Below are positions 39,607-46,325 of a stretch of DNA of 64,000 nt, piece by piece; the stretch's first letter is position 1, and each line of letters starts with the position of its first letter. The notes below the pieces were generated by a model. The model saw nothing but the letters and a program-made list of their open reading frames with translations, was not told the origin of the DNA and ran no database searches. The stretch is taken from positions 73,678,667 through 73,742,666 of the forward strand of contig OZ022509.1 in the NCBI GenBank assembly GCA_963989385.1, read 5' to 3'. Source of the DNA: Ctena decussata. Taxonomy: Eukaryota > Mollusca > Bivalvia > Lucinida > Lucinidae. The position numbers and the translations under genes are program-made.

Positions 39607-41634
39607 ACCCCTACCCCCTGACCCCGGGTTTTCGGCTTGTTTATCCGTTTATCCACTTTCTCGGTCGCGGAGTCTTGGAAGGCAGATAATGGGGTCGCCG
39701 AGGTCTCTACAGTGTAGCAAAACTATCTTAAAATGCCCTCTCGGCTCGTTTGGGCCGATATCAGTTTTCTTTTCTTCCTTTCTGCCTTTGAAGACTCCAT
39801 TTTGCAATGAACCACAAAAGCGCTTGCAAAATATGAAACACTGATAGCAGATTTTCGCAAGAAGCTTTGCAGTGACATAGACGATGCTGGTTACCCGCAT
39901 ACGTCATGCAAGTCGTTTGGCGCCAAACATTTCCGGAAACCAAAGCCTACAAAACAATCCGAATGTACCGAAATGGTCCGCATGTGCCAATACAGAAAAA
40001 CACGGTGCGAATTGAAAGAATTTATGCTGCGATTTTTTTTCTCAATCAGCGAACTTTTTTGCGATTTCGTGTAAAAAAATGCGAGAATATCGCGAAATCG
40101 CGCCAGAAAATGATCCCTGCTAAATGAAAGGGAACTTTAGGTAGTAGATAATTTGGGCCACTGAAAGTTAGGCCTGTGAAACTTTTGGGCCACCACATTA
40201 TTCTTGCGAGTTTCCAGCACTGTGAGCCTTCGGCTCAGGTGAGCTAAAAAAGCAATTAAAGAGATAAACCAGTAAAAATATGTGCGCTTATTATCATATG
40301 CCTCAGAAATTCCCATGATGTGCGCTTATTGGGGCATGTGCGCTAATTAGGTGGAATACCGTATGTTAGCTTATTCACTCCAAGTGCAGAAAATTGTAAA
40401 ATAATCAAACTGCAAAACTTAACTTGCATTTCTAATGGCGTATGTACCTGTATGCTAACGAGACATACAATGTAAGTACCATAAAAATCTACCCAACATA
40501 AAGCATCAAAAAAAAGCATATGACAAAATTTACATCTGCAATATTTTTAAAATGTTTCTTCCAAACTGTATCATACTGAGACATCAGCGACTTGAAGACA
40601 AACAGTGTAGCTCCAGATGAGGCGGTTCATAAGGAGCAGTCTCATTTGTATCTACACTGTTTGCAACTCAATTACTTTCAATTTTGGCTCTTTACATGTT
40701 ATGTGTGTCTTTTAATGCATGGCATGTCTGCTTACTACTGTAAATAGTTTATCATATTAAAATGAGCCGCGACACGACAAAACCGACAATGTGGTGGTGC
40801 GAACAGCACAGACTCAGACCAGCCTGGGCATCCGCCCAGTCTGATCAGAGTCATCGCTGTCCGCATGGAGGTAGCTTAGACCCTTAGCTACCCTTTAAAT
40901 GCTTACCGAAGAATCTGGTCGGACTGGGCGGATGCCCAGGCTGATCTGAGTATGTGCGGGGCGCACAACCACATTGTTGGTTTTGTCGTGTCGCGGCTCA
41001 AATTTAGTTGCCATGTTAAGAAAATAGTTTCTTACCCACAGTCTGGAGCAGGGCACCATCTAGCATCAGGATCGGCAACCAGAACTCTTCGCACCATAAA
41101 ATCTTCATATTTTTGCATTAACACCTCGTCTTGCAGAACAGACTTGATATCATTTGGATGGAATTTCTCCGAACACTCGGGACATGCTATATTGATGCGG
41201 CTTTCCGTAATTTCTATCTTTAAATACATTTGAAGACAAGTAAGGCAAGATCGGTGGTCACAGGTTGATATTTCTGGAAAGTTGTCTATAGGCCATTCTG
41301 TGAGACAAAGCGGACACTCCTGCTGGGAACCGGAGTCGGAACGTTTCAACCTTACAGGAGCTGCTGGTGGCACCTTTAAAGTTCCCGGCTGTGAGGCGGG
41401 TATTGATGGAAGAGCCGCTGAAGCCCCTGGTGGGCTCCCTCTGCCAGACGGTGGAGCCAAGAATCCATAATCTGACTGGGCTGATGAGTTTGAGTTTAAA
41501 CTTATTCGAGATTTTGTCCTTCCAGTAGTACCAGTGTTGAATATTCGTCTGAGAGAAAATCTGTTTTTCCGCCTGTCTGAGTTTTTTGATGTGCTGGATG
41601 TCGTTGAAATAACTTCGCTGTCATGTTTTTTCAT
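9892..41634 (-). CDS. RNF19: RNF19-like RBR E3 ubiquitin-protein ligase (whole gene, 9 coding exons)
   Basis: The exons, read on the minus strand, are 41634-41036, 30626-30433, 28362-28218, 23947-23785, 21463-21355, 19933-19778, 18128-17882, 12599-12432 and 10708-9892. They sum to 2598 nt, that is 865 codons plus stop, and every junction keeps frame with GT-AG borders. The domain order is a Ser/Arg-rich N-terminus, RING1 (C107 to C154), IBR (about 194-239), RING2 (C271 to C302) with the presumed catalytic Cys286 in the GSCNHMTC motif, two hydrophobic segments (about 330-363 and 383-419), and a long polar tail. This is the layout of vertebrate RNF19A (Dorfin) and RNF19B, which are ER-associated RBR ligases that take ubiquitin from an E2 onto the RING2 cysteine. 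Human RNF19A is of similar length. The start ATG lies 6 nt after a 3' splice site, so a 5' UTR exon is expected upstream. I cannot tell A from B; an invertebrate copy may predate that split. Confidence 0.93.
10811..10968. repeat. 158-bp near-perfect palindrome next to the last RNF19 exon
   Basis: AAGGAATGAATGTTATTTTT at the left is mirrored by AAATAACGTTTATTCCTT at the right. The inner arms GGGTCACGAGCAAAGT and ACTTTGCTCGTGACCC enclose GAACCCCGAAGGGGTT. It lies in the last intron about 100 bp upstream (minus strand) of the terminal-exon acceptor, so the pre-mRNA would form a long stem there. Confidence 0.85.
11449..11614. repeat. TA-flanked MITE (family G), copy 2
   Basis: The interior phrase TCGTTCCTGGGTCCCTAAAG and TATAGAAACTAGCC match the copy at 1518-1669. 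The ends are more diverged (TTGTCAATGGCTAGAACC and GAGCCACTAAAGTTCTAGTG). Confidence 0.6.
11669..11871. repeat. Family A fold-back MITE, complete, 6-bp target duplication
   Basis: Bounded by CAGAGCTCTAGATAAG and a diverged right end; ATTGAC is duplicated at 11663-11668 and 11872-11877. It lies in the last intron of the RNF19 gene. Confidence 0.9.
11989..12405. repeat. Family A element split by a family B insertion
   Basis: The left part GAGCTCCAGATAAAAGGGG...AATGGAAACA (11995-12038) and the right part ATGTTGTAACCCCTCATTAG to TTCTGGAACTCT (12279-12405) together make one diverged family A palindrome. The 234-bp element at 12043-12276 interrupts it, so family B moved after this family A copy was in place. 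Confidence 0.82.
12043..12276. repeat. Family B MITE nested in family A
   Basis: GAGCCGCAATACAAGAAAAC at the left and the complementary end GGTGTCGCCGCTC at the right bound it. The flanks AAAT and AGAT fit a 4-bp duplication with one substitution. The inner arms carry GATCAGACTGGGCGGATGCC. Confidence 0.85.
12432..12599 (-). CDS. RNF19: RNF19-like coding exon 8: tail segment with SIGEKS repeat
   Basis: The exon encodes [20 protein letters not shown], then a short internal repeat ([11 protein letters not shown]) and SIVNY. It is 168 nt, entered with one base and left with two, which matches both neighbours. The acceptor is CTTCCAG and the donor GTAAGT. The interrupted family A/B composite repeat at 11989-12405 ends 26 bp past the donor. 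Confidence 0.87.
12947..13110. repeat. Family B MITE, 5' part
   Basis: AAAT|GAGCCGTGACACAACAAAAT begins it and the inner phrases GCCCAGTCTGATCAGAATC follow. The right terminal arm is replaced by unrelated sequence after about 13110. Confidence 0.7.
13408..13611. repeat. Family A fold-back MITE, complete
   Basis: CAGAGCTCTAGATAAG at the left and TTATCTAGGGCTCTG at the right. The flanks CTCACA and CTTACA are a 6-bp duplication with one change. Confidence 0.88.
13831..17270. mobile_element. Helentron-like family IV element, host of a family I insertion
   Basis: The left end GGGCTTCGCAAGCGGCGC, then AATACGCCCGTTTC, is answered at the right by GAAAACGGGCGTATAAAA-type sequence (AAAACGGGCGTATAAAA). 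The core has diverged ~170-bp repeats (AACCATT...ACGCGACAC..., for example near 16740, 16910 and 17065) and a GACGGACGGACAGACAG microsatellite at 17176-17222. No reading frame is supported. Confidence 0.68.
14320..16696. mobile_element. Helentron-like family I element with a 455-bp tandem array
   Basis: The left end GCCCAAGGGCAACGATCGCT, then CACCTG, is answered at the right by CACAGGTGAGCTAAAAA. The core is about five units of 455 bp (near-identical blocks start near 14660, 15115, 15570 and 16025, plus flanking partial units), with phrases such as ATATGGGCATGGCGGCCATC. The array ends in GACGACGCCGACGACGCC. Each unit has an open minus-strand frame of about 84 codons; its conservation follows from recent array amplification, so I do not call it a gene. 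Confidence 0.75.
17624..17859. repeat. Family B MITE, complete, AAAT target duplication
   Basis: GAGCCGCGACAGGACAAAAC at the left, complement at the right (TGTCGCGGCTC with small changes). AAAT flanks both sides. It ends 22 bp from the RNF19 exon 7 donor. Confidence 0.9.
17882..18128 (-). CDS. RNF19: RNF19-like coding exon 7: Ser/Gly-rich cytoplasmic tail
   Basis: The exon encodes about 82 residues (456-538), beginning [16 protein letters not shown] and ending [20 protein letters not shown]. It is rich in Ser, Gly and Ala, as in the vertebrate tail, and has no recognised domain. I chose acceptor CTCCAG over an alternative CTCAG 14 nt downstream because only the first keeps phase with the preceding exon. 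A family B MITE ends 22 bp past the donor. Confidence 0.86.
18302..18670. repeat. Two adjoining fold-back elements (CTGGAGGAACAGTC family)
   Basis: Arms GGGGCCATATTTATAAACCG and GAGGTTCCCTACAACTATGA mirror across CTGTTCCTCCAGAGCAAATT. A second, similar palindrome follows immediately (18494-18669) and ends in CGGCCCCTGG. Other copies: a complete one near 44870-45030 and a partial one at 41692-41765. Confidence 0.75.
18750..18925. repeat. Distant relative of family A
   Basis: ATGCATGTTATGACCATAAT, then GGAAACAGTTCTATTATGG and TTTTCATTGAGAAATAAGAA, follows the family A plan with a substituted palindromic core. It is a plausible separate subfamily. Confidence 0.45.
19183..19385. repeat. Family A fold-back MITE, complete, 6-bp target duplication
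   Basis: CATAGCTCTAGATAAG and CTTATCTAGAGCTCTG, with GACTTG duplicated at 19177-19182 and 19386-19391. It lies in an RNF19 intron. Confidence 0.9.
19453..19688. repeat. Family B MITE, complete, ATAT target duplication
   Basis: GAGCCACGACGCGAGAAAAC and TTTTGTCGTGTCGCGGCTC bound 236 bp; ATAT is on both sides. The inner arms contain GCCTGGGCATCTGCC and GGCGGATGCCCAGGC. Confidence 0.9.
19778..19933 (-). CDS. RNF19: RNF19-like coding exon 6: end of second membrane segment and Cys-containing loop
   Basis: The exon encodes residues 404-455. [20 protein letters not shown] completes the membrane segment, and RSGGCG with an acidic FEFEENE stretch follows. This block is highly conserved in RNF19 proteins. 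The exon ends with one base of the Ser456 codon (T|CA). A family B MITE lies close to the donor side (19453-19688). Confidence 0.9.
20130..21340. other. Unassigned intronic sequence
   Basis: No exon or clear element. An inverted pair near 20305-20415 (GAATTTATTAAACGAGTTGG and its complement CCAATGAGTTTAATAAATTC) marks a probable small fold-back. Confidence 0.5.
21355..21463 (-). CDS. RNF19: RNF19-like coding exon 5: second membrane segment, first half
   Basis: The exon encodes 36 residues (368-403): a basic stretch (SRRRR), then [20 protein letters not shown], the first part of the second hydrophobic segment. It starts in phase 0 and ends with one base, completed to Gly404 by the next exon. 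Donor GTAAGA and acceptor TTTCAG are both canonical. Confidence 0.9.
21589..21791. repeat. Family A fold-back MITE, complete
   Basis: AGAGCTCTAGATAAGAGGG and CTTATCTAGAGCTCTG; the flanking AGTCA is duplicated (5 bp visible, the first element base mutated). Intronic in the RNF19 gene. Confidence 0.87.
21838..23410. mobile_element. Helentron-like family II element, copy a
   Basis: The left end ATAGCCATCAGAGGAGATGG, then AATCCCCCGACCGAA, is answered at the right by the hairpin CCGAACCTTTCGGTCGGGGG with ATAA. Within are a poly(G) run (22213-22234) and about five tandem units of 150-170 bp (repeated phrase TCGTCATGACCTGTTCTACA). A GACGGACAGACGG microsatellite lies at 23332-23364. The left subterminal motif is the complement of the right hairpin arm, as in Helentron-derived elements. 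Confidence 0.78.
23785..23947 (-). CDS. RNF19: RNF19-like coding exon 4: post-RING2 linker and first membrane segment
   Basis: The exon encodes residues 313-367, beginning [17 protein letters not shown] and continuing into a hydrophobic stretch ([19 protein letters not shown]) that fits a transmembrane helix. Basic residues on its N-terminal side would sit in the cytosol. In the family this is the first of two membrane segments. The acceptor is TTTCAG and the donor GTAAGC. A degenerate Tc1-type MITE abuts the donor side. Confidence 0.92.
24351..25990. mobile_element. Helentron-like family III element with duplicated right half
   Basis: The left end GATGCCCCCGTGCAGCGCC is complementary to the right end in CACGGGGGCATAAAA. 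The core is ~180-bp tandem units (repeated phrase GGGAGGAGTTGATTACACAA). The segment of about 503 bp that ends at 25490 is repeated almost exactly up to 25990, including the GACGGACGG microsatellite and the terminal hairpin, so the element has two consecutive right ends. Confidence 0.8.
26009..26051 (+). repeat. 43-nt poly(G) tract
   Basis: Forty-three consecutive G residues follow A and T runs in family II copy b; copy a carries 22 G at the same place. The length may be affected by sequencing or assembly slippage. Open frames across it are artefacts. Confidence 0.85.
27225..27940. other. Unassigned intronic sequence
   Basis: AT-rich sequence with no splice-supported exon and no clear terminal repeats. 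A segment near 27590-27900 (GTAGAGGGAAGATGAGAACG, then GCCCTACCCCGCGCC) is less AT-rich than its neighbours and might be an old retroelement 3' end, but I see no decisive motif. Confidence 0.4.
27942..28142. repeat. Family A fold-back MITE
   Basis: CAGAGCTCTAGATTAG to TTATCTAGAGCTCTG; the flanks TGACTG and TGACCG fit a 6-bp duplication with one change. It is about 75 bp from the RNF19 RING2 exon. Confidence 0.88.
28218..28362 (-). CDS. RNF19: RNF19-like coding exon 3: RING2 catalytic domain
   Basis: The exon encodes residues 265-312 with all RING2 ligands: C271-x2-C274, C291-x2-C294 and C299-x2-C302. The catalytic cysteine is inferred as Cys286 in DGSCNHMTC, by analogy with the GGCxHM active site of parkin-type RBR ligases. 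[12 protein letters not shown] is the characteristic RNF19-type ending. The donor GTTGGT is a weak match to consensus, but the codon it splits (AG|T, Ser313) joins perfectly to the next exon. Confidence 0.93.
28461..28663. repeat. Family A fold-back MITE
   Basis: CAGAGCTCTAGATAAG and CTTATCTAGAGCTCTG; AATAT is duplicated on the flanks. It lies about 100 bp upstream (minus strand) of the RING2 exon acceptor, so this exon is bracketed by two family A palindromes. Confidence 0.88.
28680..28865. repeat. Family A-related MITE (diverged subfamily)
   Basis: GTATGTTGTGATACCTCATT and TAATGAGGGGGCCACAGGAT arms surround CATCTTGGTGAGAC. It belongs with the subfamily at 8490-8685. Confidence 0.65.
28942..28990 (+). 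repeat. (TG)n followed by poly(G)
   Basis: About 16 TG units run directly into about 17 G. Simple sequence in an RNF19 intron, able to form Z-DNA or G-quadruplex structures in principle. Confidence 0.85.
29284..29487. repeat. Family A-related MITE (diverged subfamily)
   Basis: AAGAGCTCCATATAAGAAGG and CTTCTTATCTGGAGCTCTG with GTTGTGACCCCTCATTAGAG arms. No convincing target duplication. Confidence 0.75.
29630..29832. repeat. Family A fold-back MITE, complete, 6-bp target duplication
   Basis: CAGAGCCCTAGATAAG and TTATCTAGAGCTCTG, with ATAGGT duplicated at 29624-29629 and 29833-29838. Confidence 0.9.
30215..30417. repeat. Family A fold-back MITE
   Basis: CAAAGCTCCAGATAAGAGGG and CTTATCTACAGCTCT around the usual palindrome (GACGGTTCAGATGAGGGG). 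It ends about 15 bp from the donor of the IBR exon. Confidence 0.85.
30433..30626 (-). CDS. RNF19: RNF19-like coding exon 2: IBR domain
   Basis: The exon completes Gly200 and encodes residues 201-264. It carries the IBR zinc ligands C208-x2-C211, C216, C221, C226-x2-C229, H234 and C239 (for example [14 protein letters not shown]), the segment between the two RING domains in RBR ligases. The acceptor is TTTCAG at 30627-30632 and the donor GTAAGT is at 30427-30432. The junctions complete Gly200 (GG|G) and Lys265 (A|AA). A family A palindromic MITE ends about 15 bp past the donor. Confidence 0.92.
30680..30699 (+). repeat. Poly(C) tract
   Basis: About 20 C residues, 55 bp outside the IBR exon acceptor on the intron side. 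On the transcribed strand this is poly(G). Confidence 0.8.
31437..33565. mobile_element. ~2.1-kb insertion with GTTTCCCCTTAC inverted repeats
   Basis: Left AATGTTTCCCCTTACGCGAC and right GTCGGGTAAGGGGAAACAAG are inverted. Outside these, GGCCAAAAATAAAATATT and AATATTTCTAAGGATGGCC extend the inverted ends. TAAG flanks both sides, and the related element at 42540-44590 has the uninterrupted sequence CTATAAGTCGCC. The interior has no recognised protein and contains a family V remnant at 32519-32682. Confidence 0.6.
32519..32682. mobile_element. Helentron-like family V remnant
   Basis: AACAAGACCTGTCCGCGTAC, then GATAGCTCGCCTG, and the right hairpin CCTGAACTTTCGTTCAGGCG, then AGCTAAAAA. The core is reduced to a GACGCCGACGCGGACGCC microsatellite. 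The left TAGCTCGCCTG and the right CAGGCGAGCTA are perfectly complementary. Confidence 0.75.
35091..36082. mobile_element. Helentron-like family III element, copy b
   Basis: GATGCCCCCATGCGGTGCC at the left and CTTCACGGGGGCAAAA at the right, with tandem units containing CACATGCACATTTTGATTAT and a GACAGACAGACAGATGGAC microsatellite. It is more diverged from copy a than copy a's units are from each other. Confidence 0.72.
36830..37791. mobile_element. 962-bp TA-flanked element with TACCGTA ends
   Basis: TACCGTATTTCTTAGGCTAT at the left matches the complement of ATAGCCGAAGAATTACGGTA at the right. The interior is AT-rich with no supported protein. The TA boundaries suggest a non-autonomous Tc1/mariner or pogo-like element. 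It is nested in the 34022-38010 insertion. Confidence 0.72.
38719..40222. mobile_element. 1,504-bp CAGTGCTGG-ended element inserted in a family I terminal hairpin
   Basis: CAGTGCTGGAAATGGCCAGT and the complementary right end TTTCCAGCACTG bound it. TGAGCC is repeated at 38713-38718 and 40223-40228, and removing the insert restores the hairpin CTGTGAGCCTTCGGCTCAGG. The interior carries a 46-nt poly(C) run and no recognisable transposase. Its termini resemble hAT ends, with a shorter duplication. Confidence 0.82.
39561..39606 (+). repeat. 46-nt poly(C) tract
   Basis: An uninterrupted run of C inside the CAGTGCTGG-ended element. Proline- or glycine-only frames across it are not genes. Length uncertain because of slippage. 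Confidence 0.85.
40764..40999. repeat. Family B MITE, complete, AAAT target duplication
   Basis: GAGCCGCGACACGACAAAAC and GTTTTGTCGTGTCGCGGCTC are perfect inverted ends; AAAT is on both sides (40760-40763, 41000-41003). It lies 37 bp beyond the donor of the first coding RNF19 exon. Confidence 0.93.
41036..41634 (-). CDS. RNF19: RNF19-like coding exon 1: N-terminus, RING1, start of IBR
   Basis: This exon encodes residues 1-199 and two bases of codon 200. The start MKKHDSEV is preceded by a polypyrimidine tract and AG at 41641-41642, so the transcribed exon begins at 41640 with only 6 nt of leader in it. Residues 20-105 are Ser/Pro/Arg-rich and probably disordered. RING1 shows C107-x2-C110, C125-x-H127-x2-C130-x2-C133 and C151-x2-C154. 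The exon closes on the first IBR cysteines (RWCPAPDCG). The donor GTAAG lies just below 41036. A family B MITE sits in the intron 37 bp past the donor. Confidence 0.93.
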
Positions 41635-41924
41635 CTTGTTCTGAATTGAAAAAAAAATTAAATTAATTACCATATATCTTAACTTATAAAACAGGGGCCG
41701 TATTTATAAAACGACTTAAGTCGTTGCTATGGCGTTGCTAGGGCTGAATTTCTATTAAGGTGGACGATCCCGGAAGAACTCTGTTCTTGCTTGTTTAAAA
41801 AAAACAAACAGAGTTATTGTTCATCATCAAATCGACTAACTGTGGAGTAAATACAGTTATAATATACACCTACAATATCTACCGTAAAGATCCTAAGTTT
41901 TCGTGCACATAGGTCTGTACAAAC

Positions 41925-42142
41925 CAGTGCTGGAAATGGCCAGTGGCCCGGTGGCCAAATGCGCCTAAATTTTGTCTGGGGCCACCAAAAATCTTCAAAT
42001 TATGATCTTTAGTGGCCCAAATTTTTCTGTCTGGCAATAGTAAATGCATTAGATATTTAGCTAATGAATAATTTGGGCCACTGAAAATTTGGCCTGCTAA
42101 ACTTTTGGGCCACCACATTAAATTTGGGAGTGTCCAGCACTG
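41925..42142. repeat. Short CAGTGCTGG-ended MITE
   Basis: CAGTGCTGGAAATGGCCAGT at the left and GTGTCCAGCACTG at the right; CAAAC flanks both sides. The 218-bp element has the same subterminal GGGCCACTGAAA sequence as the 1.5-kb element at 38719-40222, of which it is an internally deleted relative. Confidence 0.82.
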
Positions 42143-42539
42143 CAAACAGTGGAAACTGAGATCAGACTGTTCCTTAGGAACCAGAATGATCAAGATCTTC
42201 ACAGTTTCCATTTCATCTGCGCATTTTTGTCGACATTACTCTATGGTAGAACCGAATAACAGGAAAATAAATAATAGGGCAAGGACTGGCTGTGCTTGCA
42301 GCAGGTGCAGAATTTGGGCAGTCTGTTTTGGGGATATTTTGAACTTAAACATTGTTTTTCTAGGAAACGAAACGGTGAAATGTTTGTTTTTTGTTTTATT
42401 CTTTAACATACGGCGTAAGTTTTACTAAAATAATACGCATAAGCATGCCCCATCGATTGATAATATTTTTCATGACGTTTTTCATGAAATTCAATTTTCT
42501 TGCATTTTTTTCAAAGAATGTAAAAATATACTTATTATC

Positions 42540-44590
42540 CAGAGGGCCAATGGCCCTATATCGCTCACCTGAGCACTGAGGCACCGAGGTTACAGCAACA
42601 AAACACCATGCACAACAACGATAAAAAACACCATTTATGTAGAGGATAATATCACAAACATTTATGCAAAAAAATAAGCTTTATCCCCCATTAATGGCTT
42701 CTCAGAAGATCTTTGGCAAAAAAAAAAAAAGTGAAAATTTGGCCTTTCAGCTGCAATGGCAACCAATCAAAATCGGGTAATTGGGAAAAATTCATATGGC
42801 TGGTAGAAGACTACTCCAGGAACATTTCTGTGAATTTTTGTCAAAATATCTGCAGTAACACAGAAATAAATAGCAAATGTCCACTTTCCTCATTATAAGT
42901 CTATGGAAACTTTAAGTTGCCATAGCAACAAATTCTTATGGGCAATGATAATATAAAACATACTTTAGGTAGAGGTTAAAATTATTAACATGTATGCTAA
43001 GTATCAGCTTCATCCCCCTCATGGCTTCACTTTTCCCATTATGAGTCAATGGAAACTATAAGTCGCCATAGCAACCAAAGTTCTTATGGGATTGGAAGAA
43101 AAAGAATAAAATTTATGTAGAAACTACTGTCATCAACATGTTTGCACAATATCAGCTTCATCCCCTACATGGCTTCTGAGCAGAAGATTTTTTTTGATTT
43201 TTTTTTTTTTCGAAATTTACACTATATTTTGCCATGGCAACCAATCAAATTCAGCGATTTGGAGAAAATTCATATGAATCGTAGAGGACTACTGAAGAAA
43301 CATTTCTGTAGAAAAAAAATTAAATAGCTGCAGTTAGTTAGACAGGAAAAATACCCAATTTCCATTTTCCTCATTATAAGTCAATGGAAACTCTTTGTTG
43401 CCATAGCAACCAAACTGCTGGAGCAACTGCCATGAAAAACAATAATTCTATAGAGGCTAGTACTAAGGTTCTTTCTGTAAAGTTTGAGCTTTATTGGGGC
43501 ACACAGTTTCTGCGAAGATGATTTTTTAATATTTTTCTATTTTTAACCATTCGGTTGCAATGGCAACCAGCCAAATTAAGCAATTTGCATAAATTTAACA
43601 TGGCTGGTTAAAGACTACTCAAGGTAACTTTCTATGAAAGTTTTGTCAAAATATCCGCAGTGGCATAGCAATAAATGCAAATTTTCCATTTTGCCAATAT
43701 AAGTCAATGGCAACTTTCAGTTCCCATAGCAACCAAACTGCTTGAGCAATTGCCAAGAAAAACAGTACTTTAATAGAAGCTAGTACTAAGGTCCTTTCTG
43801 TGAAGTTTGAGCTATATTGGTTGCATAGTTTCTGAGGAGATGATTTTTGAATATTTTTTCTATTTTTTAACCTTTCGGTTGCCATGGCAACCAGCCAAAT
43901 TGTGCAATTTACATAAAGTTCATGTGGTTGATAGAGGAATACTCAAGGAACATTTCTGTAAAAGTTTTGTCAAAATATCTGCAGTGACATAGCAATAAAT
44001 GCAAATTTTCCATTTTGCCATTATAAGTCATTGGCAACTTTCAGTTCCCATAGCAACCAAACTGCTGGAGCAATTGCCAAGAAAAACAGTACTTTTATAG
44101 AAGCTAGTACTAAGATCCTTTCTGTGAAGTTTGAGCTTTATTGGTTGCATAGTTTCTGAGGAGATGATTTTTGAATATTTTTTCTATTTTTTAACCATTC
44201 GGTTGCCATGGCAACCAGCCAAATTGTGCAATTTACATAAAGTTCATGTGGTTGATAGAGGAATACTCAAGGAACATTTCTGTAAAAGTTTTGTCAAAAT
44301 ATCTGCAGTGACATAGCAATAAATGCAAATTTTCAATTTTTCCCATACAAGTCAATGGAAACTTTAAGTTGCCATAGCAACCAAAGCTCTAAAGCGATTT
44401 GGATAAAAAAAACAGTATTATTGGTTCCCCCTGCCTATAGATGCTATATATGAAAATTGGTAACAATGGGCCTTGTAGTTTCAGAGGAGATGTCGTTTGA
44501 AAATATTGACGGACGGACGACGGACGGACGACGGATGCCTGCCTATACTATAAGCTCACCTGTGAGCCTTCGGCTCAGGTGAGCTAACAA
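42540..44590. mobile_element. Helentron-like family I element, uninterrupted copy
   Basis: CCAGAGGGCCAATGGCCCTA at the left and TGAGCCTTCGGCTCAGGTGA, then GCTAA, at the right. The core has repeated modules with TTGCCATAGCAACCAAA and TTCGGTTGCCATGGCAACC; the last two modules are 324 bp apart and nearly identical. A GACGGACGACGGACGG run at 44508-44530 precedes the terminal hairpin. It serves as the empty-site reference for the insertions in 30958-40250. Confidence 0.8.
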
Positions 44591-44869
44591 GAAAACTGCA
44601 ATTTTTTGTTATCAGTTTGTTTCAAATATCATATATTACAGATTATATGATTTGCTGAAATGAAAGTGCATTCATGTGCTAGAGATATGAATTTTAATGG
44701 AAAATGTTTAAAAATAATATGTAGAAATACAAAATATTGTTTTTTAGGAAAACAAAACGGTGAAAATTGTTTTTTTCTTACCCAAATGTTTAATAGCTCT
44801 TTCGGTTATTTAGACGGTATAATGGTTTGAATGCCCCGCCAATATTTCTATTCAGTATTTGTCTACCTT

Positions 44870-45030
44870 AAGAAGATTCCCTACAACTACGAAATTTGCT
44901 CTGGAGGAACAGTCTAAAAAGACTGTTCCTCCAGAGCAAATTTCATAGTTGTAGGGAATCTCCTTCATAGAAATGTAGCCTTAGCAACAGCATAGCAACC
45001 ACTTAAGTCGTTTTATAAATACGGCCCCAG
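44870..45030. repeat. Fold-back element (CTGGAGGAACAGTC family)
   Basis: GATTCCCTACAACTACGAAA and its complement surround AGTCTAAAAAGACT, followed by AGCAACAGCATAGCAACCAC and CGGCCCC. It is a clean hairpin relative of 18302-18670. Confidence 0.8.
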
Positions 45031-46325
45031 GGTTTTCCATTCCAAAACAATCCCATAAACCTAGATCCATCTTACAAGATTGATCAAGATCATTTCTGGG
45101 ATTGTTTCGAAAGACAAAAAACCTAACAAATAGCCGAATTACACAGGACTGATTTACATATTTGGGATATTTTATGGAGAGAGAGAGCTCTGTATTACAG
45201 TCAAACAGCTATGGTATAGTGTAAGGGTACAGTTATTTTTTTTTTTTTTCTAAGATTTGAGGGAAAGTTGTAAGTAGTAGTTGACAGGTAGACAGTCAAT
45301 TTATGAATGTTGGACTTTGTGGTCGACAGGTATAATCGATAACATACATAACAACCATTTCAAAAGAGGGAAAACAGAATGGTGTGGATACCAGAGATGG
45401 GGTAATGGTAATGAGTAATGGTAATGCATTACAATGAATTATTTTTTTCAAAGTAATGCTAAGTAATGAGTAATGAAGGATTTTTTCATTACATGTAATG
45501 GTAATTCAATTAATTACAAGTAGAAAAATGCTGTAATGATGTAATGCTTTTTAGCATTACATTTTCATTACTTTGTAGTAGTTTATGATCATCAGCATCA
45601 CTGTCAGCTGCTTTTCAAGACCAAAACAACTAAAGTTATTAGTATACAGTAATAGTGAAACAGGAATATTAATTTAATCAACAATAAAATTATGATAATA
45701 AATAATAATATTATTGATAGTAATACAACAACAACAATGGAAAATAATATCAATCCATTTTACTGCTCAAAGATATCTGGGCATGTTCAAAAAAAATGTG
45801 ACCAAACTGTGACATTGGAGGTCAAAAATAAACACTCTGTCATAGTTTTAAGTTTTATTTCAGACTTATCTACAGTGCTTCCAGTTTACAAAACTGTATA
45901 AATTTTAATAATAGCATTACTAATAAAAATTTTATGACAATTTTTGTGAAGAAATTTACACCCAAAATCTGTTAAAATGACCAAATTTTATGAAAGCTTT
46001 GGAAGGCTAAAATCATGATCCTATCACTTTAAGTTTCTATTATTTGGTGCAGGGCACTTCTAAATTATGTAAATAAGTGCTGTTTTCTGTCAGAAACTGC
46101 TGTGTGATATAAAAACTCAAATTTTAACTTCATTTTGACACACCTTTTTAGATGAAGAGTTCTAAAAACTTTCATATCTTTTATTTACTTGACTGTACCT
46201 AAATAAAATGTGCATCGGGATGATGCCATATGAGTAGAGAACTATTCTAGAAAATGATTGTTCATATAAAAAGATATAGGTAGTGGTGATGCCATGTCAA
46301 AAATGTGCAAAAAGCTTCAAGGAAT

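Larger units (their letters stand above)
30958..40250. mobile_element. Helentron-like family I element expanded by three insertions
   Basis: The left end CCAGAGGGCCAATGGCCCTA, then CGCTCACCTGAGC, and the right hairpin TGAGCCTTCGGCTCAGGTGA, then GCTAAAA, are the ends of the same family as 42540-44590. Comparison with that copy shows insertions at about 31437-33565, 34022-38010 and 38719-40222. Own sequence comprises the CCATAGCAACCAAA-containing tandem units and a short GACGGACGACGG run near 38672. It occupies most of the first large RNF19 intron. Confidence 0.78.

Noticed and set aside
45692..45901. Frame in the 5-kb hAT-like element as a transposase piece
   Set aside because: Low-complexity Asn/Thr start and no hAT motif; it lies in AT-rich DNA.
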